Shown in pieces: positions 1-10,830 of a DNA stretch of 64,000 nucleotides (positions within the stretch are counted from its first letter, which is position 1; each line of letters opens with the position of its first letter). The stretch comes from Diplolepis rosae (taxonomy: Eukaryota > Arthropoda > Insecta > Hymenoptera > Diplolepididae), in NCBI GenBank assembly GCA_030998225.1, contig JAPYXD010000522.1, positions 5,952,001 through 6,016,000 of the forward strand. The letters run 5' to 3'. Below the pieces are notes generated by a model. That model worked only from the letters and a program-made list of their open reading frames with translations, ran no database searches and had not been told where the DNA came from. Both the position numbers and the translations under genes were made by a program.

Positions 1-905
1 AAAAATGACCTGTAGAAAAATGGTTTTTGTGACCTTGGAAAGGTAAAAAATGAAGGTCAAATGGCTGAAAAACAACCAGATGCCCTTTTTCTGAATTGTC
101 TTGGTTTTTCAAGGTGAACAAAGTCGATGAAAAGTTGAGGTGTACATCACCTTGAACATCATGACCTTCGGGTCAATTTTCAAGGTGACTTAAAGGTCAA
201 GACGATTTTTCTTAGATTTACCTCTGTGCCCGGATTTTTTTTGTAGACTTCAGGCTGTGGATTGTTATCGCAACAACCCCCCCCCCCCCCCCCCCTCCCC
301 CCAAACACACCCAGATAGTAACAATCATTTCCGATAAGTTGTAAAGACTGTGTCTATGTAGTTTCAAAAGTGACAATCTTGACAATGGCACTTCTCTGTG
401 ACTAGTTACAAAAGAAAAAGGCAATTTGTCCTTACTTTTAGCGTTACCCAGAAACAACGGCGTGGACTTAGTTAGTGTCTTTTTTTATTGTAACTAGTCA
501 CAGAGAAGTGACATTGTCTAGATTGTCAGTTTTCAACTACATAGTCACAGTCTTTACATCATATCCGAAATGATTGTTACTGTGTGCGTGTGTTTTTAGG
601 GGTGTTGTGATAAGAATCCACAGCCTGGTCTACAAAAAAAAATCCCGGCACAGAGCTCAATCTAAGAAAAATCGTCTTGACTTTTAAGTCACCTTGAAAT
701 TTGACCTGAAGGTCATGATGGTCAAGGTGATGTACACCTCAACATTTCATCGACTTTTGTGAAGCATCTTGAACGGTTTTTACCCCGAAAAACCAAGACA
801 ATTCAGAAAAAGGGCATCTGATCGTTTCTCATACATTTGACCTTAATTTTTTACCTTTCCAAGGTCACAAAAAACATGTTTCCGCAGGTCATTTTTGACG
901 TGAAA
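1..905. repeat. Foldback element rich in AAGGTCA hexamers
   Basis: The left arm (1 to about 455) is repeated as its reverse complement in the right arm (about 475 to 900). Both arms carry the same landmarks in mirrored order: a GTGACCTTGGAAAGGT block, AGATGCCCTTTTTCTGA, a TTGAGGTGTACATCACCTTGA block and CAGGCTGTGGATT. A run of C interrupted by one T lies at about 279-302. AGGTCA/TGACCT hexamers recur many times in both arms and continue to about 1010. There is no credible coding region; the short ORFs here are chance. The left end is cut by the window edge, so terminal motif and target duplication cannot be judged. Confidence 0.8.
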
Positions 906-1149
906 TTTCCCGCTTTTTTCAAATCCGCAGTCAAAAATAGGGGTTTTCATTTAATAAAAGGGTCTTACCTCCATTTGACCTTGAAAATTGACCTCAAGGT
1001 CAAAATTAATGGTACAATTAAATGTCCCCCTCGGTCCTGGTCAACCTTTGTCTGTACCAGTTTTTCGTAGATAAAGTATTTTAGAAGATATTTGGAATTA
1101 TAGATTGAAATGGGTCACCGTGTATATATATTAATATAATATAAATATA

Positions 1150-1490
1150 TTTAATATAGAAATTTATCTGATTTTAAGAAATCACCTTTTTAGCCTTTTT
1201 TGAATGAAAGAAATCATTTCTTTTAATTATTTATTTGATTTGAAAAAATATTTTTTTGATTCAAATACAGTACTGGAAAAGACTTGAGAAATAATTTAAT
1301 TGATTTTACTACCTTCAATGAAGAAAATTTTTTCTTCAAATTAAAGAAAATACTTATGTGAATTACATTACGTAAGTACTATGCGACTGCGCAAAAATTT
1401 ATTTCTTTAATTGAAAGAAAAAAAACAATTTAGAAATTTCTTTAAATCAAAGAAAGACTTCTTTGATCGTGTAGCAATGCACAAAGTTTG
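1150..1490 (+). repeat. Direct repeat, copy 1
   Basis: This AT-rich block recurs in the same orientation at about 2095-2445. Shared landmarks are a TTTTTAGCC start, TATTTATTTGATTT, ACAGTACTGG (ACAATACTGG in copy 2), a TATGCGACTGCGCA box and GTAGCAATGCACAAAGT (TATAGCAATGCACAAAGT in copy 2). Copies are diverged by substitutions and small indels. The spacing of about 0.6 kb could reflect a tandem duplication or a short LTR-like pair; nothing in the intervening sequence looks coding. Confidence 0.65.
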
Positions 1491-2094
1491 AATTAAGTGG
1501 AGCGCCCTATCCAGCACGTCAAAAAGTGGTCATTTTTTGAGATTTTTTTTCACTTGGAAGATAAAAACACACACGAATAATTTTTTGCATATATTTAAAG
1601 ATATGTTTGAACTACAAAAAAAGCATTTTTCAAGAACTAAAATAAAAAAATGGCGGACTTATTGATGATCGCGTGTGGCGTGTCGCGGCGAACGGATTTT
1701 TCGGGGTACATCGTGGAGCCCAAAGTTTTCATCTGAAACATGCATCCCAATTTTTTTATTATTCAGCAGACTTCCCCCGAGTGCATGAATGTCAGCAACT
1801 CCAAAAAATTTGATTTCAAAATATTGAAATCACGTCTTGAAAAAAAAGTGCTTTTTTTTCATCATTTTTGACCGCTAAATGTGGCTAAAAAGTTTATAAA
1901 AAAACTTTTTTTTTATAATTTCAGACATTCATGCACTCGTTAATATTTTTGGGATATTTTTGAAAATAAATAAATCAGTATTTAAAAAAAAATTAGTGAA
2001 TCGAGTGCTGAGAATTTCTTCAACACCCAGGAAAAAGTTTTATTCAAATTTAAGTAATCGTTTTTTAACATCGTTTCTTCAATTCAAAGTAAAA

Positions 2095-2445
2095 ACACCT
2101 TTAGAATGAATATAAATTTATTTTTTTTATAAATCAACATTTTAGCCATTTTTAAATGGAAAAAATTTTTTTTTTGACATTATTTATTTGATTTAAAAAA
2201 ATATTTTTTTTTATTCAAAAACAATACTGGTAGAAACTTAAAGAATAATTTATTTAATTTTATTATCTCGAAAAGAAGACAATTTTTCTTTAAATTTAAG
2301 AAAATACTTTTTTGAACCACATTACGCATGTACTTATGCGACTGCGCAGACATTCATTCCTTAGATTCAAAGAAAAAAAAACAATTAAAAAATCTCTTTA
2401 AGTCAAAGAAACTTTTCTTCGACCGTATAGCAATGCACAAAGTTG
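2095..2445 (+). repeat. Direct repeat, copy 2
   Basis: This is the second copy of the block at 1150-1490, in the same orientation. The intervening segment (1500-2090) contains a short inverted pair, CGAGTGCATGAATGTC near 1778 and its complement near 1924, and a slightly GC-richer patch near 1670-1720. No ORF of interest is seen. Confidence 0.65.
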
Positions 2446-2537
2446 TTTGATTCAAAGTAATTTTTTTTAAATCAAAGAAACTCTTTTTTTGGTGTAATTA
2501 CCATTTTCAAACATTTTTTAATTACATTCTTGAACTT

Positions 2538-2817
2538 CACACGGCAAAATCATGTGCGTAAATTTACACACTTTAAATCCGTTTAAAATGAAACGTTTAA
2601 AGTGTTTACACTTTTCCTATATACATCAAGAATACACATTATAAGCGTGTAGAAATGAAAGAATACACACTTTAAACGTTTCATTTTAAACGGATTTTCC
2701 GTTTAAAACGACACACTTTATCCGTTTTAAAATTAACACACCGGGAAACGTTTTAAATCTGTGACAAGCGATTTACACACTTAAAGTGTGTAAATTTACG
2801 CACATGATTTTGCCGTG
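2538..2817. mobile_element. Palindromic MITE with CACGGCAAAATCATG termini
   Basis: The element starts CACGGCAAAATCATGTGCGT and ends with the exact complement. The arms are rich in iterated AAACGTTTAAAGTGT-type motifs, so almost the whole 280 bp can fold on itself. No ORF is present, so it is a non-autonomous inverted-repeat element. No clear TA duplication is seen at its borders, unlike the CACGGAG family nearby, so the superfamily is not determined. Confidence 0.75.
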
Positions 2818-3136
2818 TTATGACCTACACTGATAGAAATATTTTTCAATCGTTGCTGATGTATAGAAGCGTATAAAAATTAGGGCGCGTGAATATTCTC
2901 CAAATCCTATATTTCCTAGAATTCATTTTACCGAATTTCATGTAATTGAATTACTAATTGCTCTAATTTTTATATTTTCGATTCATCACATAATCTAATG
3001 TTTATATTTTCAAATAAGTATATATCCAAATTTTGATTTCTCTGAATTATTATTCAAGATTTAACCTAATTTTTATTTATCCGAATTATCATTTGTCATA
3101 ATTTTCATATTTCCGAATGACTATTTCTCTTATTTA

Positions 3137-3408
3137 CACGGAGAAAATTCATTTGTGAAAATTTAATGAAAAGTTGAGTAAAGGTGTGACGAAGTGGCTT
3201 TTGGAGAAAAGTTACATTTTTTGCGTATTCATTTAATAACGAATTATAAAGTTTAATCAATTGTTGATTTAACTCTAAAACAGTTGATTAAACTTTATAA
3301 TTCGTTATTGGAAGAATACGCAAAAAAAGTTTTATTTTCTCCAAAACCCACTATGTCCCACCTTTACTCAACTTTTGATTAAATTTTAATAAATGAATTT
3401 TCTCCATG
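3137..3408. mobile_element. CACGGAG-family MITE, copy 1
   Basis: It begins CACGGAGAAAATTCATT and ends AATGAATTTTCTCCATG, flanked on both sides by TA. The two arms are near-complete inverted repeats of about 130 bp with subterminal GTTGAGTAAAGGTG and GGGACATA-like motifs. The TA duplication, terminal inverted repeat and lack of an ORF point to a Tc1/mariner-type non-autonomous element (inference). It shares its terminus with copies at 5878, 13947 and 16482. Confidence 0.8.
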
Positions 3409-3410
3409 TA

Positions 3411-5198
3411 GGAAATATAGAATTTGGTGAATATTCATGCATCTCATAAAAATTATGTAAAATCTAAAACTAAGATTGTATATAAGATTCATTGGGAAAA
3501 GTTAAATTTATCCGTGAATTTTATTTTATTTCTTTTTTTTTTTTGGTAAAATGCTTGGAATTATAAATGAAAATTTTTTTTGTTGAATTGTAATATTGAA
3601 TTTCCTAAAAATAATTGTTTAAAAATTGTTTGTAAGTTTAAACATGATTACTACTAACTTAAGATTGCACATAGAAAATTATTATTAAAGGATCGATACA
3701 AGTCTTATTTACATTCACAAATATTATTAAATTTCATGTACATTTTTATATGTAATTTAATATTTCTGTATATTACTTGTAAAACAATAGACAGTTGTAT
3801 TAGATTTTATTACACTGAGGTATTAAATTTAACATAGCAAAATTATTTTTTGTGAAAAAAATGTCAAACTCACGAAAAATAATAGTGTTAATAATATGAA
3901 GCCTGATTAAAACTTCATTAGATTAAAGTCAACCATACAAATTTTTTGCACGAGAAAAATATTTCGAGTACGAAAAAAGTTTAACATTTTTAACCTTTAA
4001 AATTTTAATTTTAACTTTTTAATTTTAGACCTTCCATATAATTTGTTCATTGTTTAGTACCTTTATTTAGAAAGCTTTTGGGGGATTTTACAAATTCCAG
4101 CACTTTTATGTATTTTCAAAATAAAAATTTTGAGTTTTTTTGGGCATTTTTTGACATTTTTTTGACTTTGAATAACTTTTATGCTTTTTAATTGTCATGA
4201 TTTTTATTCTCTTTTGTCCCTTACAATGTGCAGCAAATTTTTGAGTATAAGAAATTAGGTAAAATGACTGAGAATAAAGTTACAAATAAAATAAAAGAAA
4301 ATAAATAAATAAAAATATCCCAAAATATAGAAAAAAAATGTTTGTACTTATTTTTTTAGGGTGCCCGAAAATATTGATAATATAACAAAGAATAACATAT
4401 TTTGCAACAAACACGGAAAATTACAACTTGCGGAAAACGGAGTTTAAAGTAAAGTCTTAGAGGCGGGCAGCCAAAATTGTGTCACTAAATCATATATATA
4501 TGTTGTGTTTTTATAGGGATATCTGTCATATACTATTTTCCATGTAATTCAGAAATATTAGTAAATAAATAAAAAAACTATTTTGTGTAAAAAGCTAGTT
4601 TTCGCTAAAAACGCGTTATGTATAAATCATAGTAACTTTTAATTTAATTTATTTTATCAAGAAAAAAAATCAGATTTCCCTGAAAATTTACACACATACT
4701 CAGAAAAGTATAAAGAATAAAAAAGTAAAATTTTTGGAAAATGTCAAAAAAATCAAAAATATACCAATTAAAGGTGGCGGAACCGCTTAAGAAGTTTTTC
4801 TGACTAATTAAGATTTTATCCAATCCCATTAATTTGCAAACATCTCTTTATTCGGAAGTTGATCTTAGAGGAGTTGAAAACACCAAAGGGACCCCATTGC
4901 TAACGAGTCACGTATAAGAACCTCTTCAGGCTAAATTTTCATGGAACTGTACTCAGACACCATAAGCATCAGGACGTTATATTGTTTTCGGAATTAAACC
5001 AACTACGAAGTCCATTTGAATTTATTAATTAAAAGGATAATGTCTACCAAAACGATTTCAATAAAATCACTAGTAATTTTCAAATCGAATAAAACTTTAA
5101 AATATATGTTTTACAAATACACTAATTTTTAGTATTTCACAGAAACCATTCTCGTGAAATGACTCCCGTGAATACCGCAAGTTCTAAATTGCCCTATT
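3411..5198. other. AT-rich non-coding stretch
   Basis: I see no supported gene, RNA or bounded repeat here. The short minus-strand ORF at 4644-4829 is low-complexity Phe/Ile-rich translation of AT-rich DNA. Between about 3480 and 4430 the sequence is nearly all A/T with poly-T and poly-A runs. Confidence 0.6.
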
Positions 5199-5665
5199 TT
5201 ACGAGTGCAGACTCATTGAAGTCGTTTCTATGACTTTTAGCAAGGGAAGGAGTACTGTTTTTTTCCACAGCTGCGAAAAGTGTTCGCGTCGTGTAAAAAT
5301 TTTTCCAGAAAAAAGCTCGTACTCCTGGGAAAAAGGAATATCACGCCATCCCTCACACATTTTTATTGTGCTACACTCGGGATCATTTTGAAAACAATCA
5401 TTTCGCACGTGCTACATAGGACATTGGGATTTGTCAGACGTGCATGTATTACACATTTTTCCTTTATTTTTCGTTGTTTTCCAAACATTAGCCCGACGCT
5501 ATATTAATTCTGTAATTCGCAGCCTGGTATTAATTTACATAGCAGAACTGCAAATAGCAGCTTTACCACTCAACTCGTACGGATTATACTTTCGTCACGT
5601 GTCAAGAGCCACGGATTTAACGAATTTACAACTGAACACCGTCTGTACTCTACTAATTAATTAAA
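5199..5665. other. GC-richer block, unassigned
   Basis: The base composition is more balanced than in the flanks and there are several overlapping short ORFs on both strands, none with a recognisable domain. Two plus-strand ORFs (5280-5507 and 5431-5664) overlap in different frames, which argues against either being real. It could be a piece of a host transcript or an old repeat; I cannot tell which. Confidence 0.35.
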
Positions 5666-5877
5666 AAAATTAAATGAATTATTTTTACTGGGGAAATAAT
5701 TATTTACCAGGTGTTTTCTAATTTTTATGTTTTTGCTAATTAATGATGTGTATTAATAACCATGAAATTAATCGAGATTACAAAACAGGGTTTTTTATTA
5801 TAGATGTAATTGACTGTACAAAATAATTATGATTTTCTATTACTTTAAACTTTAAAAGCGTTTATTTCAAAACTGTA

Positions 5878-6156
5878 CACGGAGAAACTTTTTATATCAA
5901 TTTTTACTATAGTATTTTTCAATTTAGGGAAAATCGTATCACTTTGAGAATTTTTGTTAGTGAAAATACTAAACTTTATAATAATGATATGAAACTTTAG
6001 TATGAACTATAGTAAAATTTGCTATGAACTATGCTGAAGTTTCATATCATTATTATAAAGTTTAGTATTTTTACTAACAAAAATTCTCAAAGTGATACAT
6101 TTTTCCCTAAATTGAAAAATACTATAGTAAAAATTGGTATAAAAAGTTTCTCCGTG
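5878..6156. mobile_element. CACGGAG-family MITE, copy 2
   Basis: This 279-bp element begins CACGGAGAAACTTTTTATA and ends with its complement TATAAAAAGTTTCTCCGTG, directly flanked by TA on both sides (5876-5877, 6157-6158). The arms match over about 130 bp, with a short non-paired centre near 6010-6030. It has no ORF. This is the least diverged small copy of the family in the window and so probably the youngest. Confidence 0.85.
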
Positions 6157-6284
6157 TAATTTTCAAGTTGGCTGGACACATTTTTAAACAAATTTCAAAC
6201 GATTCACTTCAAATTTCAACTGTATATTTAGAATTACATTGACCAAGGAAGTAAGTAAGGTTTTTTTTAATAACACAGGCTCAC

Positions 6285-6420
6285 AAAAAAAAATCTGCCC
6301 GTTTCGCGGGCACATTCTCATCGCGCGCAGCTCGCTTCGCTCGCAAGTTTGAGCGTGCCTAGGGCTCGCGATTCGATCGTCGCGCTTCGCTTCGCGCTCG
6401 GTCTTGTGCTCTTCGCATAC
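6285..6420 (+). repeat. GC-rich GCTTCGCTCG repeat, copy 1
   Basis: This is a GC-rich island in AT-rich DNA. It starts with CTGCCCGTTTCGCGGGC, then an ACATTCTCATCGC block, GAGCGTGCCTAGG and CTTCGCATACATT. The same order of blocks occurs at about 34675-34830, so it is a dispersed repeat. It contains many short self-complementary words of the GCGAAGC/GCTTCGC type. A weaker third trace lies near 6590-6630. Confidence 0.6.
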
Positions 6421-6710
6421 ATTTAAGTTTATTTCTTATAATTTGATACTGAAGCTCAAACTAATTTTATAATTATATTACAGATGATGTGAATCACACA
6501 TTTTCTCAAAGTCACTCTATTTCTTTTTGAATTTAAGTGAAACAGGAGATTCAATTTACTTAAGGCTCTATCAGCCTTAAGGAACACATTCTCATCATGA
6601 CGCTCGCGCTCGATTTTCTGTATACATTCCAGTAACTTTTTAATAAATTACATGATTAAAATAATTTATTTTCTTCCAAATCTCTCAAAAAGAAAAAACA
6701 ATCGTAGATT

Positions 6711-7490
6711 GTATATTTTGGTGAAAAAAACGAATTTTTTTAATATTAAAAATCAGAGCATAAAATATACATCCTGTCTCGAAATGACTTAATGAGAATT
6801 TGTAAACCTCATGTAGGTAAACAATTTTCCATATAAACGTTTTTTTTGTATCTCACATATTTTGTCTAAAAAATCGAGTTTTTTCGTATTTTACATATTA
6901 TTGTTAAAAAATTGAATTTTGGATTTTCAATAGTTTTTTTTTTAATTAAAAAGAAAAATATGCATCTTATGAAAAAATGTTACAATTCAAATTTGTAGGT
7001 CTTTATTTATTCAATAATATTGTATCATAATGTTTTTTCGTATCTCGTATAATTTAACTGGAAAATGAAATTTTGATATTGACTTTTTTCGAATTTGAAT
7101 ATGCTGTAACATTTCTAATTTTGATTTAATAAAAAATATTATCAGGATAATTTGTAGAGATTTATGAGCACTATCAAAAACCAGTATTGAAATTTTTGAT
7201 TTTTTCAAAAAGTTATTTTCAAAAACACAAAAGTAGTGCTCAATCCCTCAATTTTGATTGGATGTGGCTGGTTAACGAACTTGTCCTTACTTTTTCGGCA
7301 TTCAATCTGATAATTCTATCGAGAGTTATGCCGCACACGACCTACAGACAGACAGACAGACACTTTCGTAAAAACCATTTTTCTGACACAGGGGGTCTCA
7401 AAACTTAATGATTTGATAAAAATTTCGAAAGTCATTTTTCACATAAAACCAATACCTTCTCATCCATGATGAGAATGTAAAAGAGTCGAA
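6711..7490 (+). repeat. Dispersed repeat with CAGA microsatellite, copy 1
   Basis: This segment aligns in the same orientation with about 47308-48245. Shared landmarks are ATATACATCCTGTC, a TCGTATCTCGTATAATTTAACTGG block, the GTGGCTGGTTAACGAACTTG block, ATGCCGCACACGACCTACAGA followed by (CAGA)n, and AGGGGGTCTCAAAAC near the end. A diverged tail-only copy lies at about 35330-35530. The block is internally repetitive, with units that each contain a variant of CGTATNTCACATATTTTG. No transposase is visible, so the class is unknown. Confidence 0.75.
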
Positions 7491-8459
7491 TCAACTTTAC
7501 ATCTGAGTATACTAACCCTATGGATTTTGAGCCGCTGAATCCGAATCCGGTCTCAGAATTTCCCCTAGACCCCCAGTTTTCCCCTAGCCTAGGGGAAATG
7601 CGTGAAATCTTAGAAATTTCAGTATCTGTGAAAGCAATTTTGATCTACGCAATATTAAATAAAATGATAATGTTTTCTCGTATATCGGGAATCGCTTAGT
7701 TCGAATCTCACTGTATGATTTCTCTAGAGTACCTCAGAATTCCACTAGCCTAGGGGAAAAAGTGTTAAGCTGAGAAAAACTTGCGATTTCTGGAAGGTTC
7801 TATTTTTGCGCAAGACAATTTATATATTTCTGTATTTTGAGTTCCTGAATTCATGTCTCACGTGAAAAATGTTCCACAGTACTTCAGAATTTCCCTAGCC
7901 TAGGGAAAATGTGCAAAGATAAGGGAAGCTTACAATGTCACGTAGCCTTTTTTTTATACGGAGAAGCTTATGTCTTCTCGTCTTTCGAGTAGCTGAATTC
8001 ATGTCTGCTATCAGGCTTTTTCTACAGGACCTAGAAATTTTCCTAGTCTAAGGTAAAAAGTGTAGTACGTGGGTTTTACGGTGACTTGATTTTTACATGG
8101 AAAAGCTAACGAGCATATATCATGTGTTTAAGCATTGTGAGGGACAGAACTTAAATTTGTGCTCGTTTTTTCTGTTTTGTATATATCACTTTTACTTTCT
8201 AGAATAGGAAAGAAAAGTTGTAACTGAGAAAAACTACAGTTTCAACGTGGGACGAACTTATGTATTTTAAAATTGATAGCATGATGGAATCACACACAGA
8301 CTACGAAATATTTTTGACTCTCTTAATTTAACCTGAGCCTGTGGAAATGAATTTCACTTTCAGAGAATTACTCCACGTTCATATGTAAATATATCCATAT
8401 GCAAGTTTATTCTGTGAATTTGGTATCCTCTTGACTTTTGAGCTTGTATCGCATATGTA

Positions 8460-8790
8460 ACCCGATTTCAACGGGCATCCATGATTGTTCTTAACAAACT
8501 GCAAAATCCTGCTGCCTTGGTAGATACTGGGGCGATGACAACTGCCCCGAAAGGGGATGTGTAGAATGATTCGTACTCAGGTTTGTCAAGGTAACGAAGC
8601 CAGCGACGGCGCGCTTCCCTGCAGGTGGGCGTTAAGGAGTGAGGATGATGCCGTAGTGTGTCCGACGATGAGTTGACATGGTCCTCGTCAAAGTCGGAAA
8701 GCCCTCATACTTAGGCCTAGGAAGGTATGAGGGTTATCACCCCGAGGACGAAGGACTCACCTGCGTCGGACGTTTGACGATAAAAGAACA
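8460..8790 (+). other. GC-richer structured block in foldback loop
   Basis: This block stands out by composition and by hairpins such as CCTCATACTTAGGCCTAGG with its complement, and the paired words GTCCGACGATG and CGTCGGACG. One frame reads a short peptide containing A-L-V-D-T-G-A, which resembles a retropepsin active-site motif, but the frame stops soon after and there is no gag/pol context. It may be an old fragment of a retroelement carried as cargo; that is an inference and weakly supported. Confidence 0.35.
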
Positions 8791-9142
8791 AGGAAAAGAC
8801 GAACAAACTAATATCATGGAATTTTTCGTATGCTAGGGCAATTGTTAGACGCTGGATAAAAATTCTGATGACAGAAATGAACACGGCAACTCAGAAGACG
8901 GAAAGATATCAGCTTTCCCGTACGAAAAAGGCCTGCATGAAACTTCGATTTTTACACAATTTTCTACGTTTTTCCCTAGGCTAGGGAAATTCTGAAGTAC
9001 TAAGGAATATTTTTCACGTCAGATATGAATCCAGGAACTCAAAATACGAAAATATATAAGCTTTTTTGCGCAAAAATAGAGCCTTCCAGAAATCGCAAGT
9101 TTTGCTCATAAGGGGAGTGCGTCAATCTTTCCTGAGCTTTCT

Positions 9143-9951
9143 CCCGTGTGGAAAAATTTCATGGCAGTCTATTGTCTGATCTGGCTCAGGTCTGGCAATG
9201 TCCAGACCGGCTAGTATGGAAGTTCTGGTCTGGCTCAGATCTGGCGCTGGTCAGCATTCCATGACAAAAAAGTTGGTATATGTGGCGAACAACATTTTTT
9301 TTTACAAGTTTCGAAAAATGCATAGGTTAGTAACAAGTTTTTAGAAGCATTCATTAAGCGACCGGAAACAAGTATCTCCTTTTTGAAAATATTGCTACTA
9401 CTTACTTTTTGATTCCAAAAATAGCGAAGATTAAGTTGTGACTGCGCGTCATATTGCTAGTCTTCATCGCTCAAATGTGTTGACAAATCGAATAAACTGT
9501 CAGAAGTTTTTGAGCAAGAGTTTGACTGCATTTTTTGATGCATGAAAAGTGGAATGTTTCTTGTCAAACAGTGATCTATTTCTTAATTAAAAGGTATGCA
9601 AACCCAGTATATCTAATAAAGAAGAATATAAGAAAAAATTTAATTACTTTTAGAGGTTAGGATTTTTAATTGAAATCGATAAATGTTCAATTAAAATGGT
9701 TTTTCAATCAAAACTTTATCAACTGAGCAACAATTAGTGACTAACCAGACGCGAATTAGTGGCTGACTAGCCGCTAGCTTGTGGTTGACTAGCCGCTGAC
9801 TAGTATCTGACCAGACGCTGACTAGCGGCTGATCGTACAAAAACGTTACAGTTCTGGCCAGCCCCAGACCAGGTCCATGGTCAGCGCCAGAACTGGAAAC
9901 CAGACAGTCTGGTCTGGCGCTGGCCAGCGCCATGAAATTTTTCCACACGGG
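9143..9951. mobile_element. 0.8-kb element with CCCGTGTGG termini
   Basis: It starts CCCGTGTGGAAAAATTTCAT and ends with the exact complement. Removing it and one CT dinucleotide restores the host arm (CTTTCT joined to GCACG), as judged against the other arm of the same element, so the duplication is CT. Both subterminal regions are packed with CTGGTCTGGCGCTGG-like and GACTAGCCGCT-like words. The minus-strand ORF at 9691-9957 is just these words read through and is not a gene. Confidence 0.75.
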
Positions 9952-10111
9952 CTGCACGAAACTTGCAGTACCGAAAGTTCGATATGAATGAGTAATAATG
10001 CCGGAGTGACAGGACCCACTACCTCAGTTATTTCGAGAAATTAAGTTTTGAAAATTTAGGTTTTCGCACGCGCCGAGTAAGTAAAGGCTGGTAAGTCCTT
10101 CATCACAGTTA

Positions 10112-10181
10112 TGCCGTGGCGTAATGGTTATGGCAGTCAGCTGGCATGCTCGCGGCGCGGGTTCAATTCTTTTTGCCGGTG
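10112..10181 (+). other. tRNA-like module, left arm
   Basis: The segment has a TGGCGTAATGGTTA start that resembles a Pol III A box and D arm, and a GGGTTCAATTC that fits a B box, at tRNA-like spacing. The ends do not pair as a proper acceptor stem, so it is not a functional tRNA. It lies in the left arm of the 9108-11024 element, and its counterpart lies inverted in the right arm. Confidence 0.5.
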
Positions 10182-10756
10182 ATTTTTTTTTTTTAATTTT
10201 CATACATTGTTAATTATGTACAATGTAATTAGTATAAGTTTTTATCATTTATAATGAATTTAATTTAAATAACAAATACTAAAAATTATAAATAATAAGT
10301 AATGCTGTCAATATATTTTGCATAATTTATATTAATATTACTTATTTGAAAGGTTAATTTATTTTACACTTTATTTATGCAATAATAAACATTCATTTAC
10401 ATATTTAGGAAATATAAAAGGAATTTGAGGCTTCACTGTTATGACCTAATAAACATTTATTGTTAGTTCTTTGAATAATTGTTCAATATCAATTTTTTAA
10501 AATTATTTTTACAAGTTTTCTGTATCACTTCCTTTAAAACCATGAGGGTGATACTTATCATAAAAGTAAGTAAAACATACATTTTATCGACACCAGGAAC
10601 ATTTAATAATCGCTTCATTGCTACATGAACAATTTTCCTTCAATAAAGTAAGTGGAAAGCAAAGTTCATTCAAATTTAAATTCATTACAAATAATCAAAA
10701 CTTATACTAATTACATTGTAAATAATTAACAATGTATAAAAATTTAGAAAAAAAAT

Positions 10757-10830
10757 ATCACCGGAAAAAAGAATTGAACCCGCGCTGCGAGCATGCCAGT
10801 CGATAGCCATTACCACTACGCCACCGCTTT
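10757..10830 (-). other. tRNA-like module, right arm
   Basis: Read on the minus strand this gives GGTGGCGTAGTGGTAATGGC and then GCGCGGGTTCAATTC, the same A-box and B-box arrangement as the plus-strand module at 10112. The two copies differ at several positions. Having one in each arm means both were present before or during formation of the inverted repeat. Confidence 0.5.

Noticed and set aside
8460..8560. Retroviral-type protease from the A-L-V-D-T-G-A motif
   Set aside because: The frame is short, stops soon after the motif, and no other gag or pol segment is nearby.
9691..9957. 88-codon minus-strand ORF
   Set aside because: It is a read-through of CCAGAC/CTGG-type subterminal repeats in a transposable element; composition and repetition argue against coding.
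10112..10181. Possible functional tRNA gene
   Set aside because: A and B boxes are present but the acceptor ends do not pair.
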